Shown in pieces: positions 39,023-47,206 of a stretch of DNA of 64,000 nucleotides; within the stretch, counting starts at the first letter, position 1; every line of letters begins with the position of its first letter. The notes beneath the pieces were generated by a model that had not been told where the DNA came from, did not search any database, and worked only from the letters and a program-made list of their open reading frames with translations. The DNA comes from Streptomyces deccanensis. Lineage in GTDB: Bacteria; Actinomycetota; Actinomycetes; Streptomycetales; Streptomycetaceae. The stretch spans positions 7,874,001 through 7,938,000 of the forward strand of contig NZ_CP092431.1 in NCBI RefSeq assembly GCF_022385335.1, read 5' to 3'. The translations under genes were made by a program, and so were the position numbers.

Positions 39023-39189
39023 CCCGGCTGACAGGTCGGACCCGCCCTACACGCGAAGCCCACGCAGCCGTACACACGCAGAGCCGCTCACACGCACAGC
39101 CACGTTCACGCGACCCCCGAACCAGACGCGCACGTTCGCCGCCCGGCACCCCTGGCGAACGGGGCGCCGGAGGGCCAAGACTGGCACCC

Positions 39190-39678
39190 ATGGATGCACC
39201 GACGCGCCGCCGCACCCCGCTCCCGTACGTCGACGAGCACACGATCCTCGTCGAGGCGGACGCCGACGAGGTCTGGTGGGCCCTGGCCGAGGCGCTCGAC
39301 TGGGCCTTCTCCCGCCCCGCCGCGGTCCGTTACGCCAGGCTCGTGGGCTGCGCCGACCGCACGGCGGCCGGTCCGCGCCCGCCCGTCGAGGGTGAGACGA
39401 CGTTCCCCGGCTTCCGCACGCTGACCGCGATCCCGGCCGAGCGACTGACCCTCCTGGGCCGCCACCGCTTCTCCTCCTACACCCTGACCTTCCACCTCGA
39501 CGCGGCGGGACCGGACCACACCAGGCTCCGCGCCGAGACCCGTGCCGTCTTCCCCGGCCCGGCCGGCGGCCTGTACCGCCTGCTCGCCCTGGGCACCGGC
39601 ACGCACGCGAAGCTCACCCGCCGACTGCTGACGACCGCCCGGCTCCAGGCCGAACGCCCCTGGAGAAAGGCCGGGTGA
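39190..39678 (+). CDS. SRPBCC/DUF2867-like small protein
   Basis: 162 aa. The pattern (HTILVEADADEVWWALAEAL at the start, VEGETTFPGFRTLTAIPAER, LTLLGRHRFSSYTLTFHL, then RAETRAVFPGPAGGLYRLLA) fits the START/SRPBCC helix-grip fold or the related DUF2867. Such proteins bind hydrophobic ligands, but none can be named. The ATG at 39190 starts the recognisable region; the open frame extends much further 5' without protein-like sequence. Confidence 0.72.
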   Translation: MDAPTRRRTPLPYVDEHTILVEADADEVWWALAEALDWAFSRPAAVRYARLVGCADRTAAGPRPPVEGETTFPGFRTLTAIPAERLTLLGRHRFSSYTLTFHLDAAGPDHTRLRAETRAVFPGPAGGLYRLLALGTGTHAKLTRRLLTTARLQAERPWRKAG

Positions 39679-39749
39679 GTCACCAGCACCACCAGCACCC
39701 CGCCGGCTCCGGACTCGGACAGGCCCCGCGCATGGGTACGTGACAGCCG

Positions 39750-39778
39750 TTTACAAGCACGGCGGCGCGCGCTAGCTT
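39750..39778 (+). promoter_or_regulatory. Predicted promoter of the LPMO gene
   Basis: TTTACA (39750-39755), 17 bases, TAGCTT (39773-39778). The predicted start near 39785 lies nine bases before the operator. Confidence 0.65.
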
Positions 39779-39793
39779 CCGAAGCAGGTGGGG

Positions 39794-39807
39794 TGGGAGC
39801 GCTCCCA
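39794..39807. promoter_or_regulatory. Perfect CebR box TGGGAGCGCTCCCA
   Basis: Exact 14-bp palindrome of the cellobiose-responsive LacI-family repressor CebR, with symmetry extending to 18 bp (GGTGGGAGCGCTCCCACC). It lies just downstream of the predicted transcription start of the LPMO gene. CebR is known to repress cellulose-degradation genes in Streptomyces and to be released by cello-oligosaccharides. Confidence 0.9.
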
Positions 39808-39999
39808 CCTGTGGCGTGGCGGACCGGAACCCGTCACCCCTGGATCCGCTCCCACCCACACCACCCATCCGTACGGGACGCCTCCGCACCGGCACCTCCG
39901 TACGGGCACCTCCGCACCGCCACCTTCACATCGGCACCGGCACATCGGTACGCGCACATTCCCCCCACCTCCAAGCCGTACACGCAAGGAGATCTTGTC

Positions 40000-41073
40000 A
40001 TGCACGCAACAAATCGACGATTAAGGCTGCCCCGACACCACAGAGCCCTCCTCCTCGTCCTGCTCGCCCTCGTCACCACGATCCCGGCGCTCGGTCTCGT
40101 CGTCACCGCCGGCAGCGGCAAGGCGGAGGCGCACGGCACCCCGATGAAGCCCGGCAGTCGCACGTTCCTGTGCTGGCAGGACGGGCTGACCGACACCGGG
40201 GAGATCAAACCGATCAACCCGGCCTGTCGTTCCGCGCAGCAGATCAGCGGCACGACCCCGTTCTACAACTGGTTCTCGGTGCTCCGCTCGGACGGCGCCG
40301 GCCGCACCCGCGGCTTTGTCCCGGACGGTCAGCTGTGCAGCGGGGGCAACACCAACTTCACCGGGTTCAACACCCCCAGCGCCGACTGGCCGTTGACCCA
40401 CCTCACCTCCGGCGCGACCGTCGACTTCTCGTACAACGCGTGGGCGGCGCACCCGGGTTGGTTCTACGTCTACATCACCAAGGACGGCTTCGACCCGACG
40501 AAGACACTCACCTGGAACGACATGGAGGCACAGCCGTTCCTGAGTGTCGACCACCCGCCGCTGAACGGCAGCCCGGGCACGGTCGAGGCCAACTACTCCT
40601 GGCGGGGCCAGCTGCCCGCGAACAAGTCGGGCCGCCACCTCATCTACATGGTCTGGCAGCGCTCGGACAGCCAGGAGACCTTCTACTCCTGCTCCGACGT
40701 CGTCTTCGACGGCGGCAACGGCGAGGTGACCGGCATCAAGGAGCCCGGCAACCCCACCGAGCCGGTGCCGGGCGAGTGCTCCGCGACCCGCCGTACGACG
40801 GGCAGTTGGAACGGTGGCTACCAGTCCGAGGTCGTCGTCACCAACACCGGCGACGTGCCGATGCTCGGCTGGATGGTCAACTGGACGCTGCCCGCCGGGC
40901 AGAAGGTCGACAGCCTGTGGAGCGGCAGCGCGACCTACACCGGGCAGAACGTGATGGTGCACAACGCGAACTGGAACGGGTCACTGGATCCAGGTGAAAC
41001 CGCGAACTTCGGATACGTGGTGCAGGGGTCGGGAGGTGATCCCGCGACCACGCTGCCCTGCCGGGTGGGCTGA
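40000..41073 (+). CDS. Secreted lytic polysaccharide monooxygenase AA10 with CBM2
   Basis: 357 aa. The signal peptide ends AEA, exposing His45 as the N-terminal residue of the copper 'histidine brace'; the second brace His is in WAAHPGWFYVY. Residues 45-~250 are AA10, closely patterned like the C1-oxidising cellulose-active Streptomyces enzymes of the CelS2/LPMO10C type (GSRTFLCWQDG, YNWFSVLRSD, QRSDSQETFYSCSDVVFDG). After a linker (PGNPTEPVPGE), residues ~262-357 form a CBM2 with its disulfide cysteines at both ends and the exposed Trp in SWNGGYQSEV. The ATG at 40000 has CAAGGAGAT upstream. Cellulose activity is supported by CBM2 and the CebR box. Confidence 0.94.
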   Translation: MHATNRRLRLPRHHRALLLVLLALVTTIPALGLVVTAGSGKAEAHGTPMKPGSRTFLCWQDGLTDTGEIKPINPACRSAQQISGTTPFYNWFSVLRSDGAGRTRGFVPDGQLCSGGNTNFTGFNTPSADWPLTHLTSGATVDFSYNAWAAHPGWFYVYITKDGFDPTKTLTWNDMEAQPFLSVDHPPLNGSPGTVEANYSWRGQLPANKSGRHLIYMVWQRSDSQETFYSCSDVVFDGGNGEVTGIKEPGNPTEPVPGECSATRRTTGSWNGGYQSEVVVTNTGDVPMLGWMVNWTLPAGQKVDSLWSGSATYTGQNVMVHNANWNGSLDPGETANFGYVVQGSGGDPATTLPCRVG

Positions 41074-41136
41074 GCCCGGCGCGATCGGCCCGATCGGCGG
41101 CACCGGCCCTGTGCGGGGGCGGGTGCCGTGCTCGGG

Positions 41137-41177
41137 GCGGACCGGGTGGGCGGGCGGTGCGTGCCCACCCGGTCCGC
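41137..41177. terminator. Terminator after the LPMO gene
   Basis: GCGGACCGGGTGGGC, 11-base loop, GCCCACCCGGTCCGC: a perfect 15-bp stem in the gap between convergent genes. Confidence 0.82.
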
Positions 41178-41242
41178 GAGCCGCGACCCGGTACGGGGGA
41201 GACCGGGCGCGGTGGGAGTGCGGCTGTGGGACCCCTCGGCAG

Positions 41243-41254
41243 GACAACGTTGTC
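41243..41254. promoter_or_regulatory. Palindrome GACAACGTTGTC downstream of the GH92 gene
   Basis: Perfect 12-bp palindrome with central CG, identical to the copy at 45187-45198 upstream of the same gene. Immediately beside it AGTGGTCTGGACAAGA (41256-41271) matches about 12 of 16 positions of the DasR-type site AGTGGTCTAGACCACT. Confidence 0.65.
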
Positions 41255-41329
41255 GAGTGGTCTGGACAAGACTCTATCGTTCCAACGGGCAACCAAGTCA
41301 AGCCGGTTGGCCCGGGGCCCCGGCCACGG

Positions 41330-44300
41330 TCAGGACAGCAGCTCCACCTCCGCGAGCGTCGCCGTCCCGTCGAGGACGAGCCGGTAGTGGTCGTACGCCC
41401 TCGGGGCCGGGACGGAGAAGGCCCGGGTCTGGCGGTCCCAGGCGAAGGACTCGCCGGAGCGTCTGTCGAGGGTCTTCCAGGTCGTGCCGTCCGTGGAGGC
41501 CTGCAGGGTCCAGCCGTCCGGGGCCTCGGCGCGGTCGGCGGAGGTCAGCGTGTACTGAACCGCCTTGGTCCGGGCGGGAGTCGGCAGCGCCACCGTCCCC
41601 ACGGCGGCCTTCGTCGACGACGTGTCGTCGAACAGCGCCCCCTCGCCCTCGATGGCGTCCGCACGAGGGGCGGGCACCTTGTCGTCCTTCGTGATCGACA
41701 CCGGAGCGGCGCTCTCGCCCGTGCCCCAGCGGGAGGGCCGCGGCCCCATGTCGAACGTCAGCACACCGCCGCGCGAGATGAGCGAGTGCGGCAGCGAAGT
41801 CGACGTCCAGGCCTTGCCGTTGACCTTCAGTCCCTGCACGTACACGTTCCTGGCGCTGTTCCTCGGGGCCTCGACCACCAGGTCCCTGCCGTTGTCCAGG
41901 TGGACGGTCGCCTTGGTGAACAGCGGGGAGCCGACGGCGTATTCGCCGCTGCCCATCACCAGCGGGTAGAAGCCGAGCGCGGAGAAGAGGTACCAGGCGG
42001 ACTGCTCTCCGTTGTCCTCGTCGCCGTGGTAACCCTGGCCGATGCCGCTGCCCACGTAGAGGCGGGAGAGCACCTCGCGGACCTTCTCCTGGGCCTTCCA
42101 CGGCTGCCCGGCGGCGTCGTACATGTAGATCGCGTGGTGGGCGACCTGGTTGGAGTGGCCGTACATGCCCATCCGGACGTCCCGGGCCTCGGTCATCTCG
42201 TGGATGACGCCGGGGTAGGAGCCGATGAGGTCGGGGGAGGCCGTCTCCGGGGTGGAGAAGTAGGTGTCCAGCTTCTTCGCCAGCCCGCCGCGACCGCCGT
42301 ACAGGTTGGCCAGGCCCTTGCTGTCCTGCGGCGCGGTGAAGGCGTATCCCCAGCCGTTGGTCTCCGTGTAGTCGTGGCCCCAGACCCGGGGGTCGTAGGC
42401 CGCGGAGTCGACCCGCCAGGCACCGGTGCCGTCCCGGCCCTGGAAGAAGCCGGCCTTCGTGTCGAACAACTCGACATAGTTGCGGGCCCTGTTGAGGAAG
42501 TACGCCGCCTCCTCCCGGTAGCGCTTCTCGCCGGTCTCCCGGTACAGCGCCTGACCCATGCGCGCGATGCCGTAGTCGTTGAGGTAGCCCTCCAGGGCCC
42601 AGGACAGGCCCTCGTGGGTGTCGGTGGAGGTGTAGCCGAGGAAGGGGGAGGTGGCCATGCCCTTGCGGCCGACGCCCGCCGACGGTGGTACGACGGTGGC
42701 GTTCTTCAGGGCCGCCTCGTACGCCGACTTCGCGTCGAAGTCGACACCCTTGACGTATGCGTCCGCGAACGCCACGTCCGACGAGGTGCCGGTCATCAGG
42801 TCCGCGTAGCCGGGGGAGGACCACCGGGAGGTCCAGCCGCCGTCCTTGTACTGCTGCACGAAGCCGTCGACCATCTCACCCGCCTTGCCGGGCGTCAGCA
42901 GCGCGTACGCGGGCCAGGTGGTCCGGTAGGTGTCCCAGAAGCCGTTGTTGACGTAGACCTTGCCGTCGACGATCTTCGCGCCGGTGTGGGTCGGGGTGTC
43001 CGGACCGGTCATGGGCGAGAACGGCGAGGCGTACTTGTACGTCGAACCCACCTTCTCGAAGCCGGAGTTGGGGTACAGGTAGAGCCGGTAGAGGTTGGAG
43101 TACAGCGTGGTCAGCTGGTCGGGGGTGGCGCCCTCGACCTCCACCTTCCCCAGCACGCGGTCCCACTGCGCCCGTGCCCGGTTCTTCACGGCTCCGAAGG
43201 ACGTGCCCTCCGGGATCTCCTGGCGCAGGTTGTCCTTCGCCTGGTCCAGGCTGATGAGGGAGGTCGCGAGGCGGAGGGTCACCGTACGGTCCGCGCCCGC
43301 GTCGAAGCGGAGGTGGCCCTTCACCCCGGTCGAGCCGCCGTCCGTGACGGGCGCGTCGAAGACCCCGTACACGAAGAGCCGGGTCGCTCCCGCCGACAGG
43401 CCGGACTTCACATCCGAGAATCCTGTGACGACCCCGTTGTCCTTGTCCAGGGTCAGCCCCGCCTGGTCGGTCACGTTGTCGAAGATCACGCTCGCGTCGT
43501 CGCCGGGGTAGGTGAAGCGCAGCGCCGCCGCGTGGTCGGTGGGCGCCATCTCGGCCCTGACGCCGTTCTCGAAGCGCACCCCGTAGTAGTACGGCCGGGC
43601 CGTCTCGTTCTCGTGCCGGAAGGCCAACGCCCGTGTGGTGCGGCTCAGTTCGGGTGTTCCGGCGGCTGCCGAGGGCATCACCTGGAAGGTCTGCCGGTCG
43701 CCCATCCAGGGACTCGGCTCATGGCTGGCGCTGAAGGCCTGAACGGTCGGCAGGTTGTCCGCGTTGTTGGCGCGCGCGTAGTCGTACAGCCAACTCAGCG
43801 AACCCGCGTTGGTGACCGGCGTCCAGAAGTTGAAGCCATGGGGCACCGCCGTCGCCGGGAAGTTGTTGCCGCGGGAGAAACCGCCGCTGGAGTTCGTTCC
43901 CCTGGTGGTCACCGCGTAGTCGGACAGGTGTGCCTTCGGCCGCTCGGGCGCCCGGACCCGCAGGGTCACGTCGTCGAGCCAGCCGCGGAACCGCGCCGGG
44001 CCCTCGGGCGAGTCGTAGGCCACCAGGATCCGGTCCACGGTCCGGCCGGCGGCGACCGACCCGATCCGCGCGACCACGTCGTTCCACTGGTTGACATACA
44101 GCACCTTCGCCGCGCCCTGCCCGCGCGGCGAGAGCGGGAAGCCGTGGCTGTCCACCGCACCCAGCTCGCTGAGGGAGGTGCCGTCGGTGAAGACCAGGTC
44201 GACCGAGACGTGGGTCGCGGCGTAGTCCAGATCGCCGTCCGCCATCGACGGGAAGATCCGGTAGGCCAGCTCGGTGTCGCGTTCGACGGCCACGTGCACG

Positions 44301-45127
44301 TCGAAGATCTTGTTGTACGAGTGGGCCGGTCCGTCCGCCGTGTGGCGGCCCGCGTACCGCAGGGCCCGCTTGCCGGTGAAGCCCGCGCCGGACTTCGCGG
44401 TCGCGGATCCGCTCGGGCCCCGGTCGACCAGCGAGAGCATCTCCTTCGGCGGGGGCGCCTGCCCGCCGCCCGTGGAGAACTGCACATCGGCGAGCTGGGT
44501 GATCATCGACGCGCCGTTGTTCCGGGTGATGTCGAGCCGGAAGTGCCGGTACCCGGCCACCGCGTCGCGGGGGATGTCGTACGACTTCGTCTGGAACCGT
44601 TCGGCGAAGCTCTCGCCGGAGCGGGTGTCGAGGGTCTTCCACTCCTTGCCGTCGGTGGAACCCTTGAGGGCCCAGTCCTTCGGGTCGCGCGTCTCGAAGT
44701 CGTTTGCCGACGTCAACGCGTAGGTCACCACCTCGGCCGGGGCGGCGAGGTCGAACTCGGCCCAGCCGGTGGGCTGGAAGGTGAGCCACTTGGTGCCGGG
44801 TTCGCCGTCGACGAGGTTCTCCTTCACCTCGCCGCCGTCGGTGTTCTCGCCGCTGGCCCGGACCCCGGTGACCCGGTCGGTGATGTTGCCCGGGATGCCG
44901 GTGGTGTAGCCGCCGTCGACCCCCGAGGCCCGGGGGGAGCCGTCCGGCGCGGTGTCGACCGTGCTGATCCAGTCGGGGTCCGGGTCGTCCGGTTCGAACG
45001 AGGAGCCGAACTCCCGGGCACCGGCCGCCGGTCGGTCCGGTAACGCGACGGCCGCGCCCTGCGAGGCCACCACCAGAGCGAACGCGACGGCGCCGAGCAC
45101 CGCCGTGGAACTCCGTCTGTGCCGCAT
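41330..45127 (-). CDS. Secreted GH92 alpha-mannosidase with discoidin-type modules
   Basis: 1265 aa. Signal peptide (STAVLGAVAFALVVASQG); F5/8-type C (discoidin-like) module at ~70-195 (KWLTFQPTGWAEFDLAAPAE); an intervening beta-domain; the GH92 core from ~440 to ~1120; and a second discoidin-like module at the C-terminus (DGWTLQASTDGTTWKTLDRR). GH92 blocks are GFWDTYRTTWPAYALLTP, GHSNQVAHHAIYMY and GDEDNGEQSAWYLFSALG (~1035-1050), the last carrying conserved acidic residues. The family is calcium-dependent and acts on alpha-mannosides of N-glycans or yeast mannan. Not in an operon; its promoter region has the GACAACGTTGTC palindrome. The linkage specificity is not readable. Confidence 0.93.
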   Translation of the reverse strand: MRHRRSSTAVLGAVAFALVVASQGAAVALPDRPAAGAREFGSSFEPDDPDPDWISTVDTAPDGSPRASGVDGGYTTGIPGNITDRVTGVRASGENTDGGEVKENLVDGEPGTKWLTFQPTGWAEFDLAAPAEVVTYALTSANDFETRDPKDWALKGSTDGKEWKTLDTRSGESFAERFQTKSYDIPRDAVAGYRHFRLDITRNNGASMITQLADVQFSTGGGQAPPPKEMLSLVDRGPSGSATAKSGAGFTGKRALRYAGRHTADGPAHSYNKIFDVHVAVERDTELAYRIFPSMADGDLDYAATHVSVDLVFTDGTSLSELGAVDSHGFPLSPRGQGAAKVLYVNQWNDVVARIGSVAAGRTVDRILVAYDSPEGPARFRGWLDDVTLRVRAPERPKAHLSDYAVTTRGTNSSGGFSRGNNFPATAVPHGFNFWTPVTNAGSLSWLYDYARANNADNLPTVQAFSASHEPSPWMGDRQTFQVMPSAAAGTPELSRTTRALAFRHENETARPYYYGVRFENGVRAEMAPTDHAAALRFTYPGDDASVIFDNVTDQAGLTLDKDNGVVTGFSDVKSGLSAGATRLFVYGVFDAPVTDGGSTGVKGHLRFDAGADRTVTLRLATSLISLDQAKDNLRQEIPEGTSFGAVKNRARAQWDRVLGKVEVEGATPDQLTTLYSNLYRLYLYPNSGFEKVGSTYKYASPFSPMTGPDTPTHTGAKIVDGKVYVNNGFWDTYRTTWPAYALLTPGKAGEMVDGFVQQYKDGGWTSRWSSPGYADLMTGTSSDVAFADAYVKGVDFDAKSAYEAALKNATVVPPSAGVGRKGMATSPFLGYTSTDTHEGLSWALEGYLNDYGIARMGQALYRETGEKRYREEAAYFLNRARNYVELFDTKAGFFQGRDGTGAWRVDSAAYDPRVWGHDYTETNGWGYAFTAPQDSKGLANLYGGRGGLAKKLDTYFSTPETASPDLIGSYPGVIHEMTEARDVRMGMYGHSNQVAHHAIYMYDAAGQPWKAQEKVREVLSRLYVGSGIGQGYHGDEDNGEQSAWYLFSALGFYPLVMGSGEYAVGSPLFTKATVHLDNGRDLVVEAPRNSARNVYVQGLKVNGKAWTSTSLPHSLISRGGVLTFDMGPRPSRWGTGESAAPVSITKDDKVPAPRADAIEGEGALFDDTSSTKAAVGTVALPTPARTKAVQYTLTSADRAEAPDGWTLQASTDGTTWKTLDRRSGESFAWDRQTRAFSVPAPRAYDHYRLVLDGTATLAEVELLS

Positions 45128-45186
45128 CAGCGAGCACCCTCCCTACGTCCTGCGGACTGTTTCCGATCAAGAAGTGATCGAAAGAG

Positions 45187-45198
45187 GACAACGTTGTC
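45187..45198. promoter_or_regulatory. Palindrome GACAACGTTGTC upstream of the GH92 gene
   Basis: Perfect 12-bp palindrome about 60 bases before the GH92 start codon, in the style of LacI-family operators. Same sequence as the copy at 41243. Confidence 0.7.
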
Positions 45199-45370
45199 GA
45201 GTCTGCAACGCGGGGACCAGTAGGGGTTGAAGTGGCGAGTGATGTCAAGGGTGTTGGCTGCGTCATCCCGGGCGAATGGCGGGGATTTTCCGGTCAGGTG
45301 GCGCAAGGTCGCTCATATTTCCGAGAGGTCTCAACTCGGAAAAGACCGAAGACGAACCTTGCATTCGATC

Positions 45371-45403
45371 TTGCCCCCCTGGCGGGAAGTGGACTATACC
45401 TGT
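45371..45403 (+). promoter_or_regulatory. Predicted ngcE promoter with overlapping DasR-like site
   Basis: TTGCCC (45371-45376), 18 bases, TATACC (45395-45400). AGTGGACTATACCTGT (45388-45403) covers the -10 and matches ~12 of 16 positions of the DasR responsive element. DasR is the GntR-type repressor of GlcNAc and chitin genes, so the location fits the downstream importer. Confidence 0.5.
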
Positions 45404-45597
45404 CGGCGTCCGCATAGTGGTCGCACAGCCGCGGACGCACTACCTGGGGGGAATTACCGGTGGTCGCGGACGTGTCCGCGCGCCGACCGCCGTCTTGCCC
45501 CTGTTGAATCCTCACGCACGACCCCAGCTTGAACCGACCGCGGTGCCGGGAGGATCCGGTTCACCGCCTGAGTCCTGGAGAAGGCGAGGACTTGAGC

Positions 45598-47070
45598 ATG
45601 GGATCCACTACCGCCGAGCACGACCACGGCCCCGAAGGCGCCGACACCACCCACCCCGAGGGCGTCGGCCGCCGCGATCTGATCAAGCGTTCCGCCGCGC
45701 TGGGCCTGATCACCGTCCCCACGATGAGCTTCCTGTCCGCGTGCGCCAGCGGGGGAGGCGGGGACGACACCTCCGAGGACAGTCAGGGCAAGACCTCCGA
45801 GTCCAATCCCTTCGGCGTGAAGAAGGGCAGCAAGCTCGACGTCGTCATCTTCAAGGGCGGCTACGGCGACGCCTACGCCAAGGCCTGGGAGGCCGCGTTC
45901 CAGAAGAAGTGGGGAGTCACCTCCACCCACACCGGCACCCAGGAGATCACCGGCAAGCTCCAGCCGCGGTTCAACGCGGGCAACCCCCCGGACATCGTCG
46001 ACGACTCCGGCGCCCAGCAGATCCCGATCGACGTCCTCTACAAGAACGACCAGCTCCTCGACCTCGCCGCGGTGCTGGACGCCCCCTCGGTCGACGACCC
46101 GGCCAAGAAGGTCCGCGACACCCTCATCCCCGGCACGCTCGACGCGGGCATGCAGGAGGACAAGATCGTCGCGCTCAACTACATCTACACGGTGTGGGGC
46201 CTGTGGTACTCCGGCAAGCTGTTCAAGGAGAACGGCTGGGAGGAGCCCAAGACCTGGGCCGACTTCCTGACCATCTGCAAGGAGGCCAAGGCCAAGGACA
46301 TCGGCGGCCTCGCCCACCAGGGCAAGTACCCGTACTACATCAACGTCGCCATCATGGACCTGATCGCCAAGACGGGCGGACTGGACGCCATGAAGGCGAT
46401 CGACAACCTCGACCCGAAGGCGTTCGTCGGCTCCGACGCCGCGAAGGCCGGGGTCGAGGCGATCTACGAGGTCGTCGAGAAGGGCTATCTGATGCCCGGC
46501 ACCAACGGCCTCACCCACACCGAGTCCCAGACCCGCTGGAACCAGTACAAGGCCGTGTTCATCACCTCCGGCTCCTGGCTGGAGAACGAGCAGCTGAAGC
46601 AGACACCGGACGACTTCGACATGAAGTTCATGCCGATGCCGCTGCTGCCGGACAGCGTGATGCCGTTCGAGGCGATCCGGGCGGGCTCCGGCGAGCCGTT
46701 CATCATCCCGGCCAAGGCCAAGAACCTGCCGGCCGCCAAGGAATTCATGCGGATGATGCTCTCCAAGGAATGGTCGACGCTGTTCGCCAAGGAGGCCAAC
46801 TCGCTGACCATCCTCAAGGACGGCGTCGACGCCGGCGTACAACTGCGCCCGGGCACCCAGTCGACGGTCGAGGCATCCAAGGCCGCCGGCGACAACACGT
46901 TCCGTTACCTCTACACCGAGTGGTACAGCGAGATGGACACGGCGATCCAGAACGCCTCGAACGAACTGATGGCGAAGCGCATCCAGCCGGCCGAGTGGCT
47001 CAAGCGGGCACAGGCCGCGGTGGACAAGCAGGCGAAGGACCCCGAATCCAAGAAGAACCGTCGGGACTAG
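45598..47070 (+). CDS. ngcE: N-acetylglucosamine/chitobiose ABC transporter substrate-binding protein
   Basis: 490-aa binding protein of the GlcNAc and N,N'-diacetylchitobiose importer. The N-terminus combines a Tat-type motif (GRRDLIKRSAALGL) with a lipobox (FLSAC), so it is probably a Tat-exported lipoprotein. Family-1 pattern: EITGKLQPRFNAGNPPDIVD, then YTVWGLWYSGKLF. The ATG at 45598 follows AAGGCGAGGA at seven bases; a TTG six bases earlier is in frame. The identification rests on its N-terminus and on gene order with ngcFG, the ROK regulator and xylFGH. A 136-base gap with a hairpin follows it. Confidence 0.9.
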   Translation: MGSTTAEHDHGPEGADTTHPEGVGRRDLIKRSAALGLITVPTMSFLSACASGGGGDDTSEDSQGKTSESNPFGVKKGSKLDVVIFKGGYGDAYAKAWEAAFQKKWGVTSTHTGTQEITGKLQPRFNAGNPPDIVDDSGAQQIPIDVLYKNDQLLDLAAVLDAPSVDDPAKKVRDTLIPGTLDAGMQEDKIVALNYIYTVWGLWYSGKLFKENGWEEPKTWADFLTICKEAKAKDIGGLAHQGKYPYYINVAIMDLIAKTGGLDAMKAIDNLDPKAFVGSDAAKAGVEAIYEVVEKGYLMPGTNGLTHTESQTRWNQYKAVFITSGSWLENEQLKQTPDDFDMKFMPMPLLPDSVMPFEAIRAGSGEPFIIPAKAKNLPAAKEFMRMMLSKEWSTLFAKEANSLTILKDGVDAGVQLRPGTQSTVEASKAAGDNTFRYLYTEWYSEMDTAIQNASNELMAKRIQPAEWLKRAQAAVDKQAKDPESKKNRRD

Positions 47071-47099
47071 CGGGGCGTCGGAGCGCCGAGGGAGCTGCG

Positions 47100-47172
47100 C
47101 GCCATGGTGAGCTGCGGGTCCGTCGTGGCTCACCGCGCAGTTCCCCGCGCCCCGGAAAGGACGGGGCGCGCC
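47100..47172 (+). repeat. Streptomyces dispersed intergenic repeat (copy 1) with hairpin
   Basis: GGTCCGTCGTGGCTCACCGC followed by GCAGTTCCCCGCGCCCC, then a GGGGCGCG partner forming a stem. The same element occurs at 54106-54162. It sits between ngcE and ngcF and could lower downstream expression. Confidence 0.75.
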
Positions 47173-47206
47173 TTTCGTCTCATGGAACCCGAGGCAGGAA
47201 ACGCCA

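Larger units (their letters stand above)
39679..39999 (+). other. 321-bp regulatory region of the LPMO gene
   Basis: Contains the promoter at 39750-39778 and CebR-type operator at 39794-39807 listed separately, followed by a ~150-base leader of low-complexity CACCTCCGCACCGGCAC-like sequence. The leader includes a half-operator (GCTCCCACC, near 39850). No gene is supported. Confidence 0.7.
45128..45597. other. 470-bp divergent region of GH92 and ngcE
   Basis: Holds the operators and the ngcE promoter listed separately and a TTCCGATCA/TGATCGAAA inverted repeat (45161-45183) near the GH92 start. The middle (45240-45370) has no gene that I can support. Confidence 0.65.

Noticed and set aside
40994..45043. 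1349-codon plus-strand frame opposite the GH92 gene
   Set aside because: Antisense shadow without a ribosome site or recognisable domain.
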